Of a stretch of 20,162 nt of DNA, positions 1 to 7,522 are shown piece after piece; within the stretch, counting starts at the first letter, position 1, and each line of letters begins with the position of its first letter. The stretch spans positions 1-20,162 of the forward strand of contig CAMYNZ010000009.1 in the NCBI GenBank assembly GCA_947259865.1. Direction: 5' to 3'. The stretch comes from an uncultured Desulfobacterales bacterium. GTDB taxonomy: Bacteria > Desulfobacterota > Desulfobacteria > Desulfobacterales > G020354645. The translations under genes and the position numbers were made by a program. The notes below the pieces were generated by a model. It saw only the letters and a list, made by a program, of their open reading frames with translations, made no database searches and had not been told where the DNA came from.

Positions 1-36
1 TAAATTAATTCCTTGTAATCCAGGTCTGGGCCAGGG

Positions 37-62
37 ATTTCGTGCTTCGAATTTCGAGTTTA
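37..62. repeat. TCGAA-rich intergenic element ahead of the first gene
   Basis: The short non-coding stretch before the first gene contains a TTCG/TCGAA-rich segment (TTCGTGCTTCGAATTTCGAG). It resembles in style the TCGAA-rich element at about 14855-14975. From memory, motifs of this style recur between genes in desulfobacterial genomes, but I could not search for copies. Only the right end of this intergenic region is in the window, so a promoter for the downstream operon cannot be assigned. Confidence 0.3.
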
Positions 63-86
63 ATATAGGTTACGGGGAATATTTCA

Positions 87-1883
87 GTGAATAAAACACT
101 GAGAATAGGCTCAACACTTGAATGCGACTTGCTTATCATCGGTGCCGGCGGTGCGGGTTTCCGATGCGCGGCACAGGTTCTTGAAATAAGGCCTGAAACG
201 CGTGTGATAGCTTTGACCAAAGGAGCCCACCCGCAAAAATCCCACACTTCAACTGCCCAGGGGGGTCTGGCAGCGGTAGATCCAAGAGATCCGGCCGATA
301 AAACCATTTTTCATATGTTCGACACCTGGAAAGGCTCCGATTGTAGCGCTGACCAAAACGTTGTAAAAAAAATTTGTGGGGATGCTTGGGATGAGATCCT
401 GTGGTTGGAGAACCGCGGGATGCATTTTAGCAGGGACCAGGATGGGAGACTGAGCAAACGAACTTTTGGTGGACACACCCTGAATTTTGGAGAATCTTCA
501 GCATATCGCGCCGTGTTTGAAGCGGATCGAACCGGGAAAGGCATAATGGATACCTGCTGGGGAGAAACGCTAAAACGAAATATTATTTTTATCAATCAAT
601 GTATAGCAACCGAGCTTATCTTCAACCGAAACCAATGCGCAGGAAGCCTGGTCTTCAATCAGCCGAGCGGTGAATTCATTCGAATCCTGTCCAAGGTTAC
701 GGTTTTGGCGACCGGTGGAAGCGGCCAGGTGTTTAAAGTCACTACCAATTGCCGCCAAAACACCGGTGACGGCCTGGCTCTTATTCTCCACTGCGGAATG
801 CCGGTGATGGATCCCGAAGCCGTCCAGTTTCACCCCACCGGTATTGTAGGCCCGGGTATTTTAGCCAGTGAAACATTGCGGTCGGTGGGAGGAATTCTAA
901 GAAATAAGAATCTGGAACCTTTTATGGAGCGGTACGCACCCAGGATGAAAGAATTGGCTCCGCGAGATTTAGTTGCGCGCGCCATGGCATCTGAAATACG
1001 CGAGGGTCGGGGTATTTTAAATCCGGATCACAATGTCGAGCATGTTTGGATCGATTTGAGACATCTGCCGGAGTCCGTACACGAAAAACAAATTCCGGAA
1101 GTCACAGGATTCTTCAAAAAATACCTCAATCTCAACCCTAAAGAAGCGCTTTGCCCCGTGCACCCGAGTAATCACTACCACATGGGAGGGATTCCCACCA
1201 CCGAAGACGGTCAAGTGCTAACCGGTTCCCAGGAGCCCATAGCGGGGCTGTTTGCCGTGGGTGAGTGCGCTGCTGCAAGTTTTCACGGGTTTAATCGATT
1301 GGGGACAAACTCTTTGCTGGAGTTAATCACCATGGGCAAATTTGCCGGTCAAGGTGTGCTGGCACACCTAAAAAATGATCCGGATAGATCACCGCATGGG
1401 GAAGGCGAGTTGAGTCTTGCGCGATTTGCGCGATACCTGGAAGCCGGTGGCAGCGACAATATTGGTCAAATTCGTGGTGCCATGCGAAAATTGATGACTG
1501 AAAATATGAGTATCTTCAAGGGTGAAAAACAAATGCTTAAAACCATTGAAACCTTAAGCGAATTAAAAAGACGCGCCGATCAAACGGCCCTTTCAAGCAA
1601 AAGTCTTTACATGAATCAAGAGCTCGTTCAACACTGGGAACTGGATAATTTGTTGGCCGTATCCATGATCATGGCACAGGCGGCGCTGCACAGACGAGAA
1701 TCCCGGGGTGCTCATTTCCGTGAGGATTTTCCCGAAAGAAGAGACACCTTTAATTATCACACGTTAATTTCCATGACTCAATTCGGTGAGGCGGAGATCG
1801 GCAGACGGGAAGTGGATATGAGTATTTTCAAGGAAGGTGGGAAGCATTCCGCTAAATTTGGAATTATAGAACGTGTTTATTAG
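87..1883 (+). CDS. Succinate dehydrogenase/fumarate reductase-like flavoprotein subunit
   Basis: FAD enzyme interconverting a saturated dicarboxylate and its trans-enoate (succinate/fumarate or an analogue). Residues 14-24 form the Rossmann GxGxxG region. SHT at 52-54 holds His53, aligned with the histidine that binds FAD covalently in SdhA/FrdA. Active-site equivalents are His249 (HPTG), Glu262, Arg293 (APRD), His363 (HYHMGG) and Arg404 (NRLGTNSL). The 598-residue length is normal for SdhA. The family stretch usually read as CRGEGG is LRSVGG here (264-269), so an acidic residue near the substrate pocket is missing. The start is GTG with GGGGAA 7 bases upstream. The iron-sulfur partner follows after 154 bases, then PrpD-like, transporter and fumarase-like genes. 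No cytochrome b anchor gene is present. Family assignment is firm; the physiological substrate is unknown. Confidence 0.93.
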   Translation: MNKTLRIGSTLECDLLIIGAGGAGFRCAAQVLEIRPETRVIALTKGAHPQKSHTSTAQGGLAAVDPRDPADKTIFHMFDTWKGSDCSADQNVVKKICGDAWDEILWLENRGMHFSRDQDGRLSKRTFGGHTLNFGESSAYRAVFEADRTGKGIMDTCWGETLKRNIIFINQCIATELIFNRNQCAGSLVFNQPSGEFIRILSKVTVLATGGSGQVFKVTTNCRQNTGDGLALILHCGMPVMDPEAVQFHPTGIVGPGILASETLRSVGGILRNKNLEPFMERYAPRMKELAPRDLVARAMASEIREGRGILNPDHNVEHVWIDLRHLPESVHEKQIPEVTGFFKKYLNLNPKEALCPVHPSNHYHMGGIPTTEDGQVLTGSQEPIAGLFAVGECAAASFHGFNRLGTNSLLELITMGKFAGQGVLAHLKNDPDRSPHGEGELSLARFARYLEAGGSDNIGQIRGAMRKLMTENMSIFKGEKQMLKTIETLSELKRRADQTALSSKSLYMNQELVQHWELDNLLAVSMIMAQAALHRRESRGAHFREDFPERRDTFNYHTLISMTQFGEAEIGRREVDMSIFKEGGKHSAKFGIIERVY

Positions 1884-2037
1884 GAAAAACATAAGCGGAA
1901 ATTGTACCCCGACCTTTGAATTATATGAAGTTACGGGTTCTGCCTCAGGTGTTGGGAGTTGACGTTCAAAAAGAGATAAACCCTCAACCCCGAACGCGTG
2001 CCTCATAACATTTCTTACAATTGAGGTCGAGATATCC

Positions 2038-2763
2038 ATGGAAGAAAAGGCAACGTACAACATTACCTTGAAGATTCACCGATTTGATCCGGATACGGGG
2101 CGCGCCTGGATTCAAGCGTACCAATTAGAGGCGGGAAGAATTCATCGATTCGCAGATCTCTTTCGTAAATTAAATGATACCCAGGACCCCAGCCTGGCAT
2201 GGAGTTCATCCTGCGAGCACGGTCAGTGCGGAACCTGTTCGGTTATCATCAACGGAAAGCCCCTTCTTGCCTGTGAGCTGCTTGTTGAAAACGCCGTTCA
2301 CGAATTCAAAACCACCACCTTCAAGATACAGCCCCTGAATATCGCCCCGGTTGTCCGTGATCTGGTCATAGATACAGCAAAGGCCTATGAACGCGTCGAC
2401 CGGGTCAAACCCTATATCATCCAACCAATCGATTTCGGGTCCGGCGGCAATGTGCATCCCATCTCACCGCAAAGACTGGAGCGTTATGTCAACGCCACCC
2501 GGTGTATTAACTGCTTTTGCTGTTCCGCGGCCTGCATCAGCAGTCACCATACATTTTTAGGGCCCAACGCCATGCTAAATGCTATTGTGCGGGTGATGGA
2601 TCCCCGCGAGCAGGAAAAACAGGAACGCTTAAAGATCCTATACAGTGATCAGGGTATCTATCGCTGTCATTCATCCCAGGCATGCTCGTTTGTCTGTCCC
2701 AAAGAAATCGATGTGGCTGATTTTATTGCCATGGCAAAAGAGGGACGCATCACAAAAAAATGA
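2038..2763 (+). CDS. Succinate dehydrogenase/fumarate reductase-like iron-sulfur subunit
   Basis: Electron-transfer partner of the preceding flavoprotein. All cluster ligands are visible: Cys59, Cys64, Cys67 and Cys79 for the [2Fe-2S] centre; Cys156, Cys159, Cys162 and Cys220 for [4Fe-4S]; Cys166, Cys210 and Cys216 for [3Fe-4S]. At 241 residues it is a plain SdhB/FrdB and lacks the C-terminal CCG (heterodisulfide-reductase-like) extension of thiol:fumarate reductase TfrB. With no membrane subunit beside it, the electron donor or acceptor is unclear: a distantly encoded anchor, or a soluble ferredoxin or flavoprotein. The end overlaps the next start by 4 bases (ATGA at 2760-2763), which suggests translational coupling. 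The 154-base gap before it has a weak GAGG at 2022-2025 and no convincing terminator. Confidence 0.93.
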   Translation: MEEKATYNITLKIHRFDPDTGRAWIQAYQLEAGRIHRFADLFRKLNDTQDPSLAWSSSCEHGQCGTCSVIINGKPLLACELLVENAVHEFKTTTFKIQPLNIAPVVRDLVIDTAKAYERVDRVKPYIIQPIDFGSGGNVHPISPQRLERYVNATRCINCFCCSAACISSHHTFLGPNAMLNAIVRVMDPREQEKQERLKILYSDQGIYRCHSSQACSFVCPKEIDVADFIAMAKEGRITKK

Positions 2764-4139
2764 AACTTACCCAGGAAATTACCCAAAGATGTCACAATTT
2801 AACGTACCCTTCATTACCCGAAGCGGTCGTGGACCGGGTAAAGTATCTCCTGCTTGACTATATCGGCGTTGCTGCCCGGGGCTCATTGAGTGACTCCAGC
2901 CGGCCGATCCAGCGTGTTATTTCGAGTTTTGAGAATACACCAGACGGCGCAGTCGTTATTGGAACTGATATCAGGGCCAATCCACCCTATGCTGCGCTCG
3001 CAAACGGTATCGCATCGCATTCTCTGGAGTTGGATGATGTCGTCAATGAAGCATCGCTTCACCCGGCTGTGGTCATCATGACTGCCGCTCTGGCCGCCGC
3101 CCATATCACCGGATGCACGGGCCAAGAATTCATCGCAGCCGTTGTCGCCGGCTATGAAGTAACCATTAAGCTGGGTATTGCCCTTGACCCGGCCGCCCAC
3201 TACGCTCGGGGATTTCACCCTACCGGAACCTGCGGAACCATGGGGGCTGCAATCACTGCCGCTAAAATTCTAAAATTGGATCAAAAATCAATCCAAAACG
3301 CACTGGGAATTGCAGGCAGCCAGGCGGCCGGCTCCATGGAGTTCTTATCAGATGGCGCTTTTACCAAGCGCTTGCATCCCGGGTGGGCGGCCCACAGCGG
3401 TATTATCGCAGCCCTGCTCGCCCGCAACCATTTTACCGGACCGGGAACAATTATTGAGGGCAAATTCGGCTTTTTGCATTCGTATTCCCCAAAATCAGAT
3501 CCTGCCAGAATAACAAATAACTGGGGTAAACCCTATGAAGTCCTAAAGACAAGTATTAAACCCCATGCCTGCTGCCGGTACAAACAGGGGCCCATTGACG
3601 CTATCTTGCAAATTATGCGCGAATACGAATTATCTGATTTGGACGTTGAAAATGTTACGCTGAGTATTCTGGATGCAGGGTTTGCACTGATTGCGGAACC
3701 GGAAGAAATTAAATACAACCCGAAATCAATCGTGGATGCGCAGTTCAGTATGCCGTTTGGTGCTGCTATGGCGATTTTGCATGGGCAAGCGACTCTGGAC
3801 GAATACACCCCAAAGAACCTTCGTGCGCCGGCGGTCAAAAAGATGATGCGGAAAATAAGGTGTATCAAGGACCCTGAAATTGAAAAAGATTTTCCAAGAA
3901 AATGGGCGGCTGTTGCAAAGATTAAGACGACAACCGGACAGCAATACGCTGCCAGCATCGATTATCCCAGGGGGGACCCGGAGAACCCCCTCTCATGGAT
4001 GGAGCTGATCGCCAAGTTTCAAAATCTGATTTCACCCGTCTATTCTGAAACCAGGCAAAGACAAATCATAGAAAAGGTTCGATCGTTTGAACAAATAGGG
4101 GATATCCGTGAATTATCTGAACTATTAGCTAAAGATTAA
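2760..4139 (+). CDS. MmgE/PrpD family protein (dehydratase, decarboxylase or epimerase of a polycarboxylate)
   Basis: The 459-residue protein has the full length and general sequence character of the MmgE/PrpD superfamily, with an alpha-helical N-terminal domain (for example SHSLELDDV near 86-94) and the HPTGTCG-like segment near 152-158. Known members include 2-methylcitrate dehydratase (PrpD), cis-aconitate decarboxylase (Irg1/CAD) and iminodisuccinate epimerase, so the fold alone does not give a reaction. No prpB, prpC or acn gene is visible, which argues against the ordinary methylcitrate cycle. The start codon overlaps the stop of the iron-sulfur subunit, so the two are probably co-translated. 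An association with acids of the succinate/fumarate type is inferred from the neighbours on both sides. Confidence 0.88.
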   Translation: MKLTQEITQRCHNLTYPSLPEAVVDRVKYLLLDYIGVAARGSLSDSSRPIQRVISSFENTPDGAVVIGTDIRANPPYAALANGIASHSLELDDVVNEASLHPAVVIMTAALAAAHITGCTGQEFIAAVVAGYEVTIKLGIALDPAAHYARGFHPTGTCGTMGAAITAAKILKLDQKSIQNALGIAGSQAAGSMEFLSDGAFTKRLHPGWAAHSGIIAALLARNHFTGPGTIIEGKFGFLHSYSPKSDPARITNNWGKPYEVLKTSIKPHACCRYKQGPIDAILQIMREYELSDLDVENVTLSILDAGFALIAEPEEIKYNPKSIVDAQFSMPFGAAMAILHGQATLDEYTPKNLRAPAVKKMMRKIRCIKDPEIEKDFPRKWAAVAKIKTTTGQQYAASIDYPRGDPENPLSWMELIAKFQNLISPVYSETRQRQIIEKVRSFEQIGDIRELSELLAKD

Positions 4140-4210
4140 ACCAGGGTTATCGTGATGGCCATCCCTGGAACTGAAATAATCTGAACCCGTAAACCCCAAA
4201 CCTAACATCG

Positions 4211-5440
4211 ATGAACTCTTTAATCCTAAGCGTTTGTCTTGCTGAGATTGCTTCCATAACGGCTATTATGTATTTTCCCGCCCTTTTACCCGGTTTCCAG
4301 GCTGAATGGGGACTCACCAACACGGCGGCCGGATGGATCAGCGGCATTTATTTCGGGGGTTATGCCGCCTCAGTACCGATTTTAGTGAGCTTAACGGACC
4401 GCGTGGATACGCGTAAAGTGTATCTGATTTCCGCGGGACTGGGCGCGATTTCCATGATTGGTTTCGGATTACTGGCTCGAGGCACCTGGACGGCGGCGGC
4501 CTTTCGATTCTTAGCCGGTATCAGCTTTGCCGGTACATACATGCCCGGATTAAAGGCGCTGAGCGATCGAATCACCGGAACCGCCCAGAGTCGCGCCATA
4601 TCATTTTACACGGCTTCCATTGGAATCGGCACCGCCCTATCGGTATTTATCGCCGGTTGGCTCAGCGCGGAGTTCGGTTGGCGATGGGCGGCAATATTTA
4701 TGGGGTTAGGACCGATTGCCGGCGTTGTTACGATTGCTTTATCCGTCAAGCCGCAACAAAAGGTGATATTTGATCGACAACCGCAAGCATCTATTTTTGA
4801 TTTCCGGCCGGCGCTGCGAAATCGATCAGCAATTGGCTATATGCTGGGGTATGCCGCTCATTGCTGGGAGCTTTTTGGGTTTCGTTCATGGATGGTAGCG
4901 TTTATGTTTTACAGTTTACGACTCACGCCGCAGGTGAATATAAAAATAAGTCTTCAAAATCTGGCAACCCTGATTCTTTTGGCCGGGGTACCGGCCAGTA
5001 TTTTAGGCAACGAAGCCGCTTTGCGCTGGGGTCGAATACGATTTATCACGGTCATTATGCTGGGCTCCGGTTTGGTGGGCAGTTTCATCGGATTTTGCGT
5101 CGAGATGCCTTTCATTATTGTGGCGGGACTCTGTTTTGGGTATTGGATCGGAATAATGACGGACAGCGGTTCTTTGACCGCCGGATTGGTATCCGCTGCA
5201 AAAACAGAAGAAACCGGCAGGACCATGGCGATGTATTCATTCTTTGGACTATCTATGGGATTTATCGCACCGCTCACCGTTGGAGGTGTATTGGATCTTG
5301 TCGGCCGGGGAACCGTTGGCTGGGGATTGGCCTTTTTGGCATTAGGATCGGTTGCCATGAGCGGCGCAATTTGGGTGAGAATATTCCAGGCCGAACCTGA
5401 ATTCATCACGAAGGGACCCGATGCGACAGATACACGTTGA
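4211..5440 (+). CDS. Major facilitator superfamily transporter, probable organic acid carrier
   Basis: A 409-residue polytopic inner-membrane protein with about 12 hydrophobic segments. The loop after the second helix carries a variant of MFS motif A (LTDRVDTRK, near 57-66), and a polar central loop lies near residues 175-200. The segment CWELFGFRSW (around 219-228) is typical of an MFS branch related to nitrate- and cyanate-type carriers. The operon position, between a PrpD-like enzyme and a fumarase-like enzyme, suggests uptake or exchange of the pathway substrate. No Shine-Dalgarno is evident before the ATG. A 71-base gap separates it from the PrpD-like gene and contains CCAGGG...CCCTGG arms (4141-4146 and 4163-4168) without a T tract. 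The 3' end overlaps the next gene by 20 bases. Confidence 0.88.
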   Translation: MNSLILSVCLAEIASITAIMYFPALLPGFQAEWGLTNTAAGWISGIYFGGYAASVPILVSLTDRVDTRKVYLISAGLGAISMIGFGLLARGTWTAAAFRFLAGISFAGTYMPGLKALSDRITGTAQSRAISFYTASIGIGTALSVFIAGWLSAEFGWRWAAIFMGLGPIAGVVTIALSVKPQQKVIFDRQPQASIFDFRPALRNRSAIGYMLGYAAHCWELFGFRSWMVAFMFYSLRLTPQVNIKISLQNLATLILLAGVPASILGNEAALRWGRIRFITVIMLGSGLVGSFIGFCVEMPFIIVAGLCFGYWIGIMTDSGSLTAGLVSAAKTEETGRTMAMYSFFGLSMGFIAPLTVGGVLDLVGRGTVGWGLAFLALGSVAMSGAIWVRIFQAEPEFITKGPDATDTR

Positions 5441-6263
5441 CGAGATTGTGGCAACCATCAGGAAATTATGCATTGATGCCAACATCGAGATCCGGCCGGA
5501 CACCGTTGCGGCCTATCACCGGGCTTTGGAGCGGGAGGAATCGGAAGTCGGCCGGGAAGTGCTGCGTCAGTTGATACGCAACGCCGAGGTCGCCAAGGAT
5601 CGGCGCCTGCCCTTCTGCCAGGATACAGGTTATGCCGTGGTCTTTGTGGAGCTTGGTCAGGATGTGCACATCGTTGGTGGCCCCTTAGCAGAGGCGCTGG
5701 GCGAGGGAGTCCGGCAGGGATACCGCGACGGTTACCTGCGTAAGTCTATGGTGTACAGTCCAGTCCAGCGTATAAACACCGGGGACAACACACCCGCTGT
5801 AATCACCACCGACATTGTTCCCGGCGAACGGATGAAGATCCGTCTTTTGATTAAAGGCGCCGGTTGCGACAATGTAAGCGCCGTGCGCATGATCACGCCG
5901 GCTGAAGGGCTGGAGGCCGCAAAAGACTTCATCATCGCGGTTGTTGACAAAGCGGGACCTAACGCCAGTCCGCCCTTCGTTATTGGTGTCGGAATGGGAG
6001 GACCTTTTGCCCAGGCCGCCCTTCTGGCACAAAAGGCGCTACTGTGGCCGGTTGGCCAGCCCAATCCGGATCCGGCTTTGGATGCTATCGAGCAGGAGCT
6101 TACAGAAAGAATAAACTGTCTTGGGATCGGTCCGGCCGGATTCGGAGGACGTGTGACAACCTTCGGCGTCCATATCGAATCGTGCGCTACGCACATCGCC
6201 AGTTTTCCGGTTGGGGTGAATGTCGACTGTCACTCTCATAGGGGAAAGGAGGTGATACTGTGA
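5421..6263 (+). CDS. Class I fumarase / L-tartrate dehydratase-like hydro-lyase, alpha subunit
   Basis: Iron-sulfur-dependent hydro-lyase subunit of 280 residues. FCQDTG (65-70) gives Cys66, and CHSHR near the C-terminus (270-274) gives Cys270, both matching cluster ligands of class I fumarases and TtdA. The third ligand normally lies in an NxCPP motif; here it reads NASPP (181-185), so Ser183 replaces the cysteine. Cys149 in GAGCDN and Cys255 in ESCATH are nearby alternatives. Translation starts inside the transporter gene (ATG at 5421, AAGGG at 5411-5415) and its end overlaps the beta subunit by 4 bases. Candidate substrates are fumarate/malate, mesaconate/citramalate, tartrate or a substituted analogue; sequence alone does not choose. 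Confidence 0.9.
   Translation: MRQIHVDEIVATIRKLCIDANIEIRPDTVAAYHRALEREESEVGREVLRQLIRNAEVAKDRRLPFCQDTGYAVVFVELGQDVHIVGGPLAEALGEGVRQGYRDGYLRKSMVYSPVQRINTGDNTPAVITTDIVPGERMKIRLLIKGAGCDNVSAVRMITPAEGLEAAKDFIIAVVDKAGPNASPPFVIGVGMGGPFAQAALLAQKALLWPVGQPNPDPALDAIEQELTERINCLGIGPAGFGGRVTTFGVHIESCATHIASFPVGVNVDCHSHRGKEVIL
6243..6256 (+). promoter_or_regulatory. Strong internal ribosome binding site for the beta subunit
   Basis: AAAGGAGGTGA lies at 6245-6255, a near-complete anti-Shine-Dalgarno match 4 bases before the GTG at 6260. It decides the beta-subunit start and probably balances alpha and beta synthesis. Confidence 0.8.
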
Positions 6264-6832
6264 CGGGGAAGGGGTCGATTGCTATCAAGGCCCCGATGAC
6301 CCGAAAGGTCTTGCGGCGCCTGCGTACCGGAGACCGTGTTACTATTACCGGTGTTGTCTACACTGCTCGGGATGCCGCTCATCAGCGCATGTGGCAGGCA
6401 GTTCAGCAGGGCAAGGCCTTGCCTTTTGAGCCAATGGGGCAGGTGCTTTTTTACGTAGGTCCCACGCCTGCATCGCCAGGCAGGGTCATCGGCTCTGCAG
6501 GTCCGACGACCGCCAGCCGCATGGATATCTTCACGCCGATGCTCATTGAGCGTGGCCTGAGGGGTATGATCGGGAAAGGACGTCGTTCCCGATCGGTGCG
6601 CGAGGCAGCCTTAGCGCACGGCTGCATATATTTCGGCGCTGTAGAGGGAACCGCGGCGCTTCTGGCAGAATGCATACGGTTCGCCCAAGTCGTGGCTTAC
6701 GAGGATCTGGGCACCGAAGCCGTGCATCGGCTAGAGGTAGAGAATTTCCCGGCGATTGTGGTGAATGATCTTTTTGGCGGTGACCTTTACGATGAGGGGC
6801 AAAAGCGCTATCGACGGTTGTGGCCAACCTGA
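6260..6832 (+). CDS. Class I fumarase / L-tartrate dehydratase-like hydro-lyase, beta subunit
   Basis: The 190-residue partner of the preceding alpha subunit, equivalent to the C-terminal domain of single-chain class I fumarases. Recognisable blocks are YTARDAAH (34-41), SAGPTTASRMD (79-89; the Thr/Arg substrate-binding segment), GKG (105-107) and AYEDLGTEA (146-154). It resembles fumarase beta chains more than TtdB, which has a different GPTT context and lacks YEDLGTEA. The FGAVEG segment (125-130) differs from the usual small-residue-rich loop. The GTG start is fixed by a strong Shine-Dalgarno and a GTGA overlap with the alpha gene. It is the last gene of the operon: a convergent gene ends 13 bases away with no obvious terminator between them. 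Confidence 0.9.
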   Translation: MTGKGSIAIKAPMTRKVLRRLRTGDRVTITGVVYTARDAAHQRMWQAVQQGKALPFEPMGQVLFYVGPTPASPGRVIGSAGPTTASRMDIFTPMLIERGLRGMIGKGRRSRSVREAALAHGCIYFGAVEGTAALLAECIRFAQVVAYEDLGTEAVHRLEVENFPAIVVNDLFGGDLYDEGQKRYRRLWPT

Positions 6833-6845
6833 AAAATAGGCCGGG

Positions 6846-7103
6846 TTATTCTTCAACCTTTACTACCTTATCGTTTTCCCTTACCCTTTCTTTCACCTTC
6901 AAACCGATCATATCACCCAGCTTGGCTTCTTCAACCGGCTGCCGGTCGATTTCCATGGTGGTCACTTCCTCCGTAAAATCGGTGGTGTGCCCCCTGTACC
7001 TCAACAGGTCACCCTGTTTTATACTACCGCGAGTCACTTTCACGGCAGCTACCCCGGGTTTGGCGAAATACTTAACCACTACACCCACTTCGTCTTCCGG
7101 CAT
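6846..7103 (-). CDS. Standalone EF-Tu domain-2-like protein (translation elongation factor-like)
   Basis: An 85-residue protein made of one beta-barrel domain like domain 2 of EF-Tu/IF2. It has alternating short strands: VGVVVKYFAKPGVAAVKV (6-23), a GSIKQGD turn (26-32), then LGDMIGLKV (62-70). There is no GTPase domain before it and it is not a fragment, since it has its own start with a strong Shine-Dalgarno (AAGGAGGT read on the minus strand, about 7111-7118). Small proteins of this kind are annotated translation elongation factor-like; their role is not established. It runs convergent to the fumarase-like operon. Confidence 0.75.
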   Translation of the reverse strand: MPEDEVGVVVKYFAKPGVAAVKVTRGSIKQGDLLRYRGHTTDFTEEVTTMEIDRQPVEEAKLGDMIGLKVKERVRENDKVVKVEE

Positions 7104-7234
7104 TTTGCGACCTCCTTTTATTGTCTGGGGTTTTAGAACAGATATAAAATTCGCCTGAGTGCTCAGCGATAGACGTCCGATTTGAACAAATGACAGCGCC
7201 GAATCAGCTTTAGCCAGACATGACCTTAAAATGC

Positions 7235-7275
7235 AAAACTCCGCTTTCAGTATGAGAAACGGAGTTTTTATTTTT
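7235..7275 (+). terminator. Rho-independent terminator-like hairpin
   Basis: Arms AAAACTCCG (7235-7243) and CGGAGTTTT (7260-7268) pair perfectly. After one bulged C, TTTC and GAAA extend the stem around a 7-base loop. The plus-strand 3' side is followed by TTTTTATTTTT. No plus-strand gene ends just upstream, so it would terminate an unannotated transcript or read-through from the left. Confidence 0.65.
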
Positions 7276-7441
7276 GTCTACCCATTGGAATCCTTCTCCC
7301 AAAGAAAGTCCTTTGGCTGGCTGCTAACATTTTGTTGAAGGACAGTTTGTCGTTATCAAGAATTGCATCAAAAAGTCAAGGAAATAGCAAATGGGCAATA
7401 GTTTACGGTTCTGGACCGCCAGAGCAAACCCGGTCGTCCCA

Positions 7442-7469
7442 TTGACAAGTTTTATTGGGATGTTATTTT
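7442..7469 (+). promoter_or_regulatory. Candidate sigma-70-type promoter of the DUF427 gene
   Basis: TTGACA (7442-7447) matches the -35 consensus perfectly. TATTTT (7464-7469) follows after 16 bases as a 4/6 -10 match. It lies about 55 bases upstream of the DUF427 start, which has its own strong AGGAGGTGA (7508-7516). The promoter is flanked by the inverted repeat GTTCTGGA/TCCAGAAC. Confidence 0.5.
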
Positions 7470-7522
7470 AATTTTAAATGCTTCTGGTGATCCAGAACAT
7501 ATATAAGAGGAGGTGAGGTTCA

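Larger units (their letters stand above)
7104..7522. other. Intergenic region between divergent genes
   Basis: A 419-base stretch with no convincing ORF. It contains the minus-strand leader of the EF-Tu-like gene, an orphan terminator-like hairpin (7235-7275), a small TCTGG-ACCG-CCAGA hairpin (7410-7423), a long-range 8-base inverted repeat GTTCTGGA/TCCAGAAC (7408-7415 and 7491-7498), and a candidate promoter for the DUF427 gene at 7442-7469. Confidence 0.5.

Noticed and set aside
2760..4139. Naming the PrpD-like gene prpD (2-methylcitrate dehydratase)
   Set aside because: No other methylcitrate-cycle genes are present and the family includes decarboxylases and epimerases.
4141..4168. CCAGGG...CCCTGG as a terminator between the PrpD-like and transporter genes
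   Set aside because: Stem is short with a 16-base loop and no T tract follows; the genes more likely share a transcript.
4861..5400. 179-codon plus-strand ORF within the transporter gene
   Set aside because: Lies in another frame of a convincing MFS transporter and is rich in Arg, Gly and Asp with no recognisable domain.
4954..5454. 166-codon minus-strand ORF opposite the transporter
   Set aside because: Antisense shadow, Pro/Thr/Ser-rich, no supporting signal.
6820..7158. 112-codon plus-strand ORF downstream of the beta subunit
   Set aside because: Antisense to the EF-Tu-like gene, Ser/Thr-rich, no ribosome binding site.
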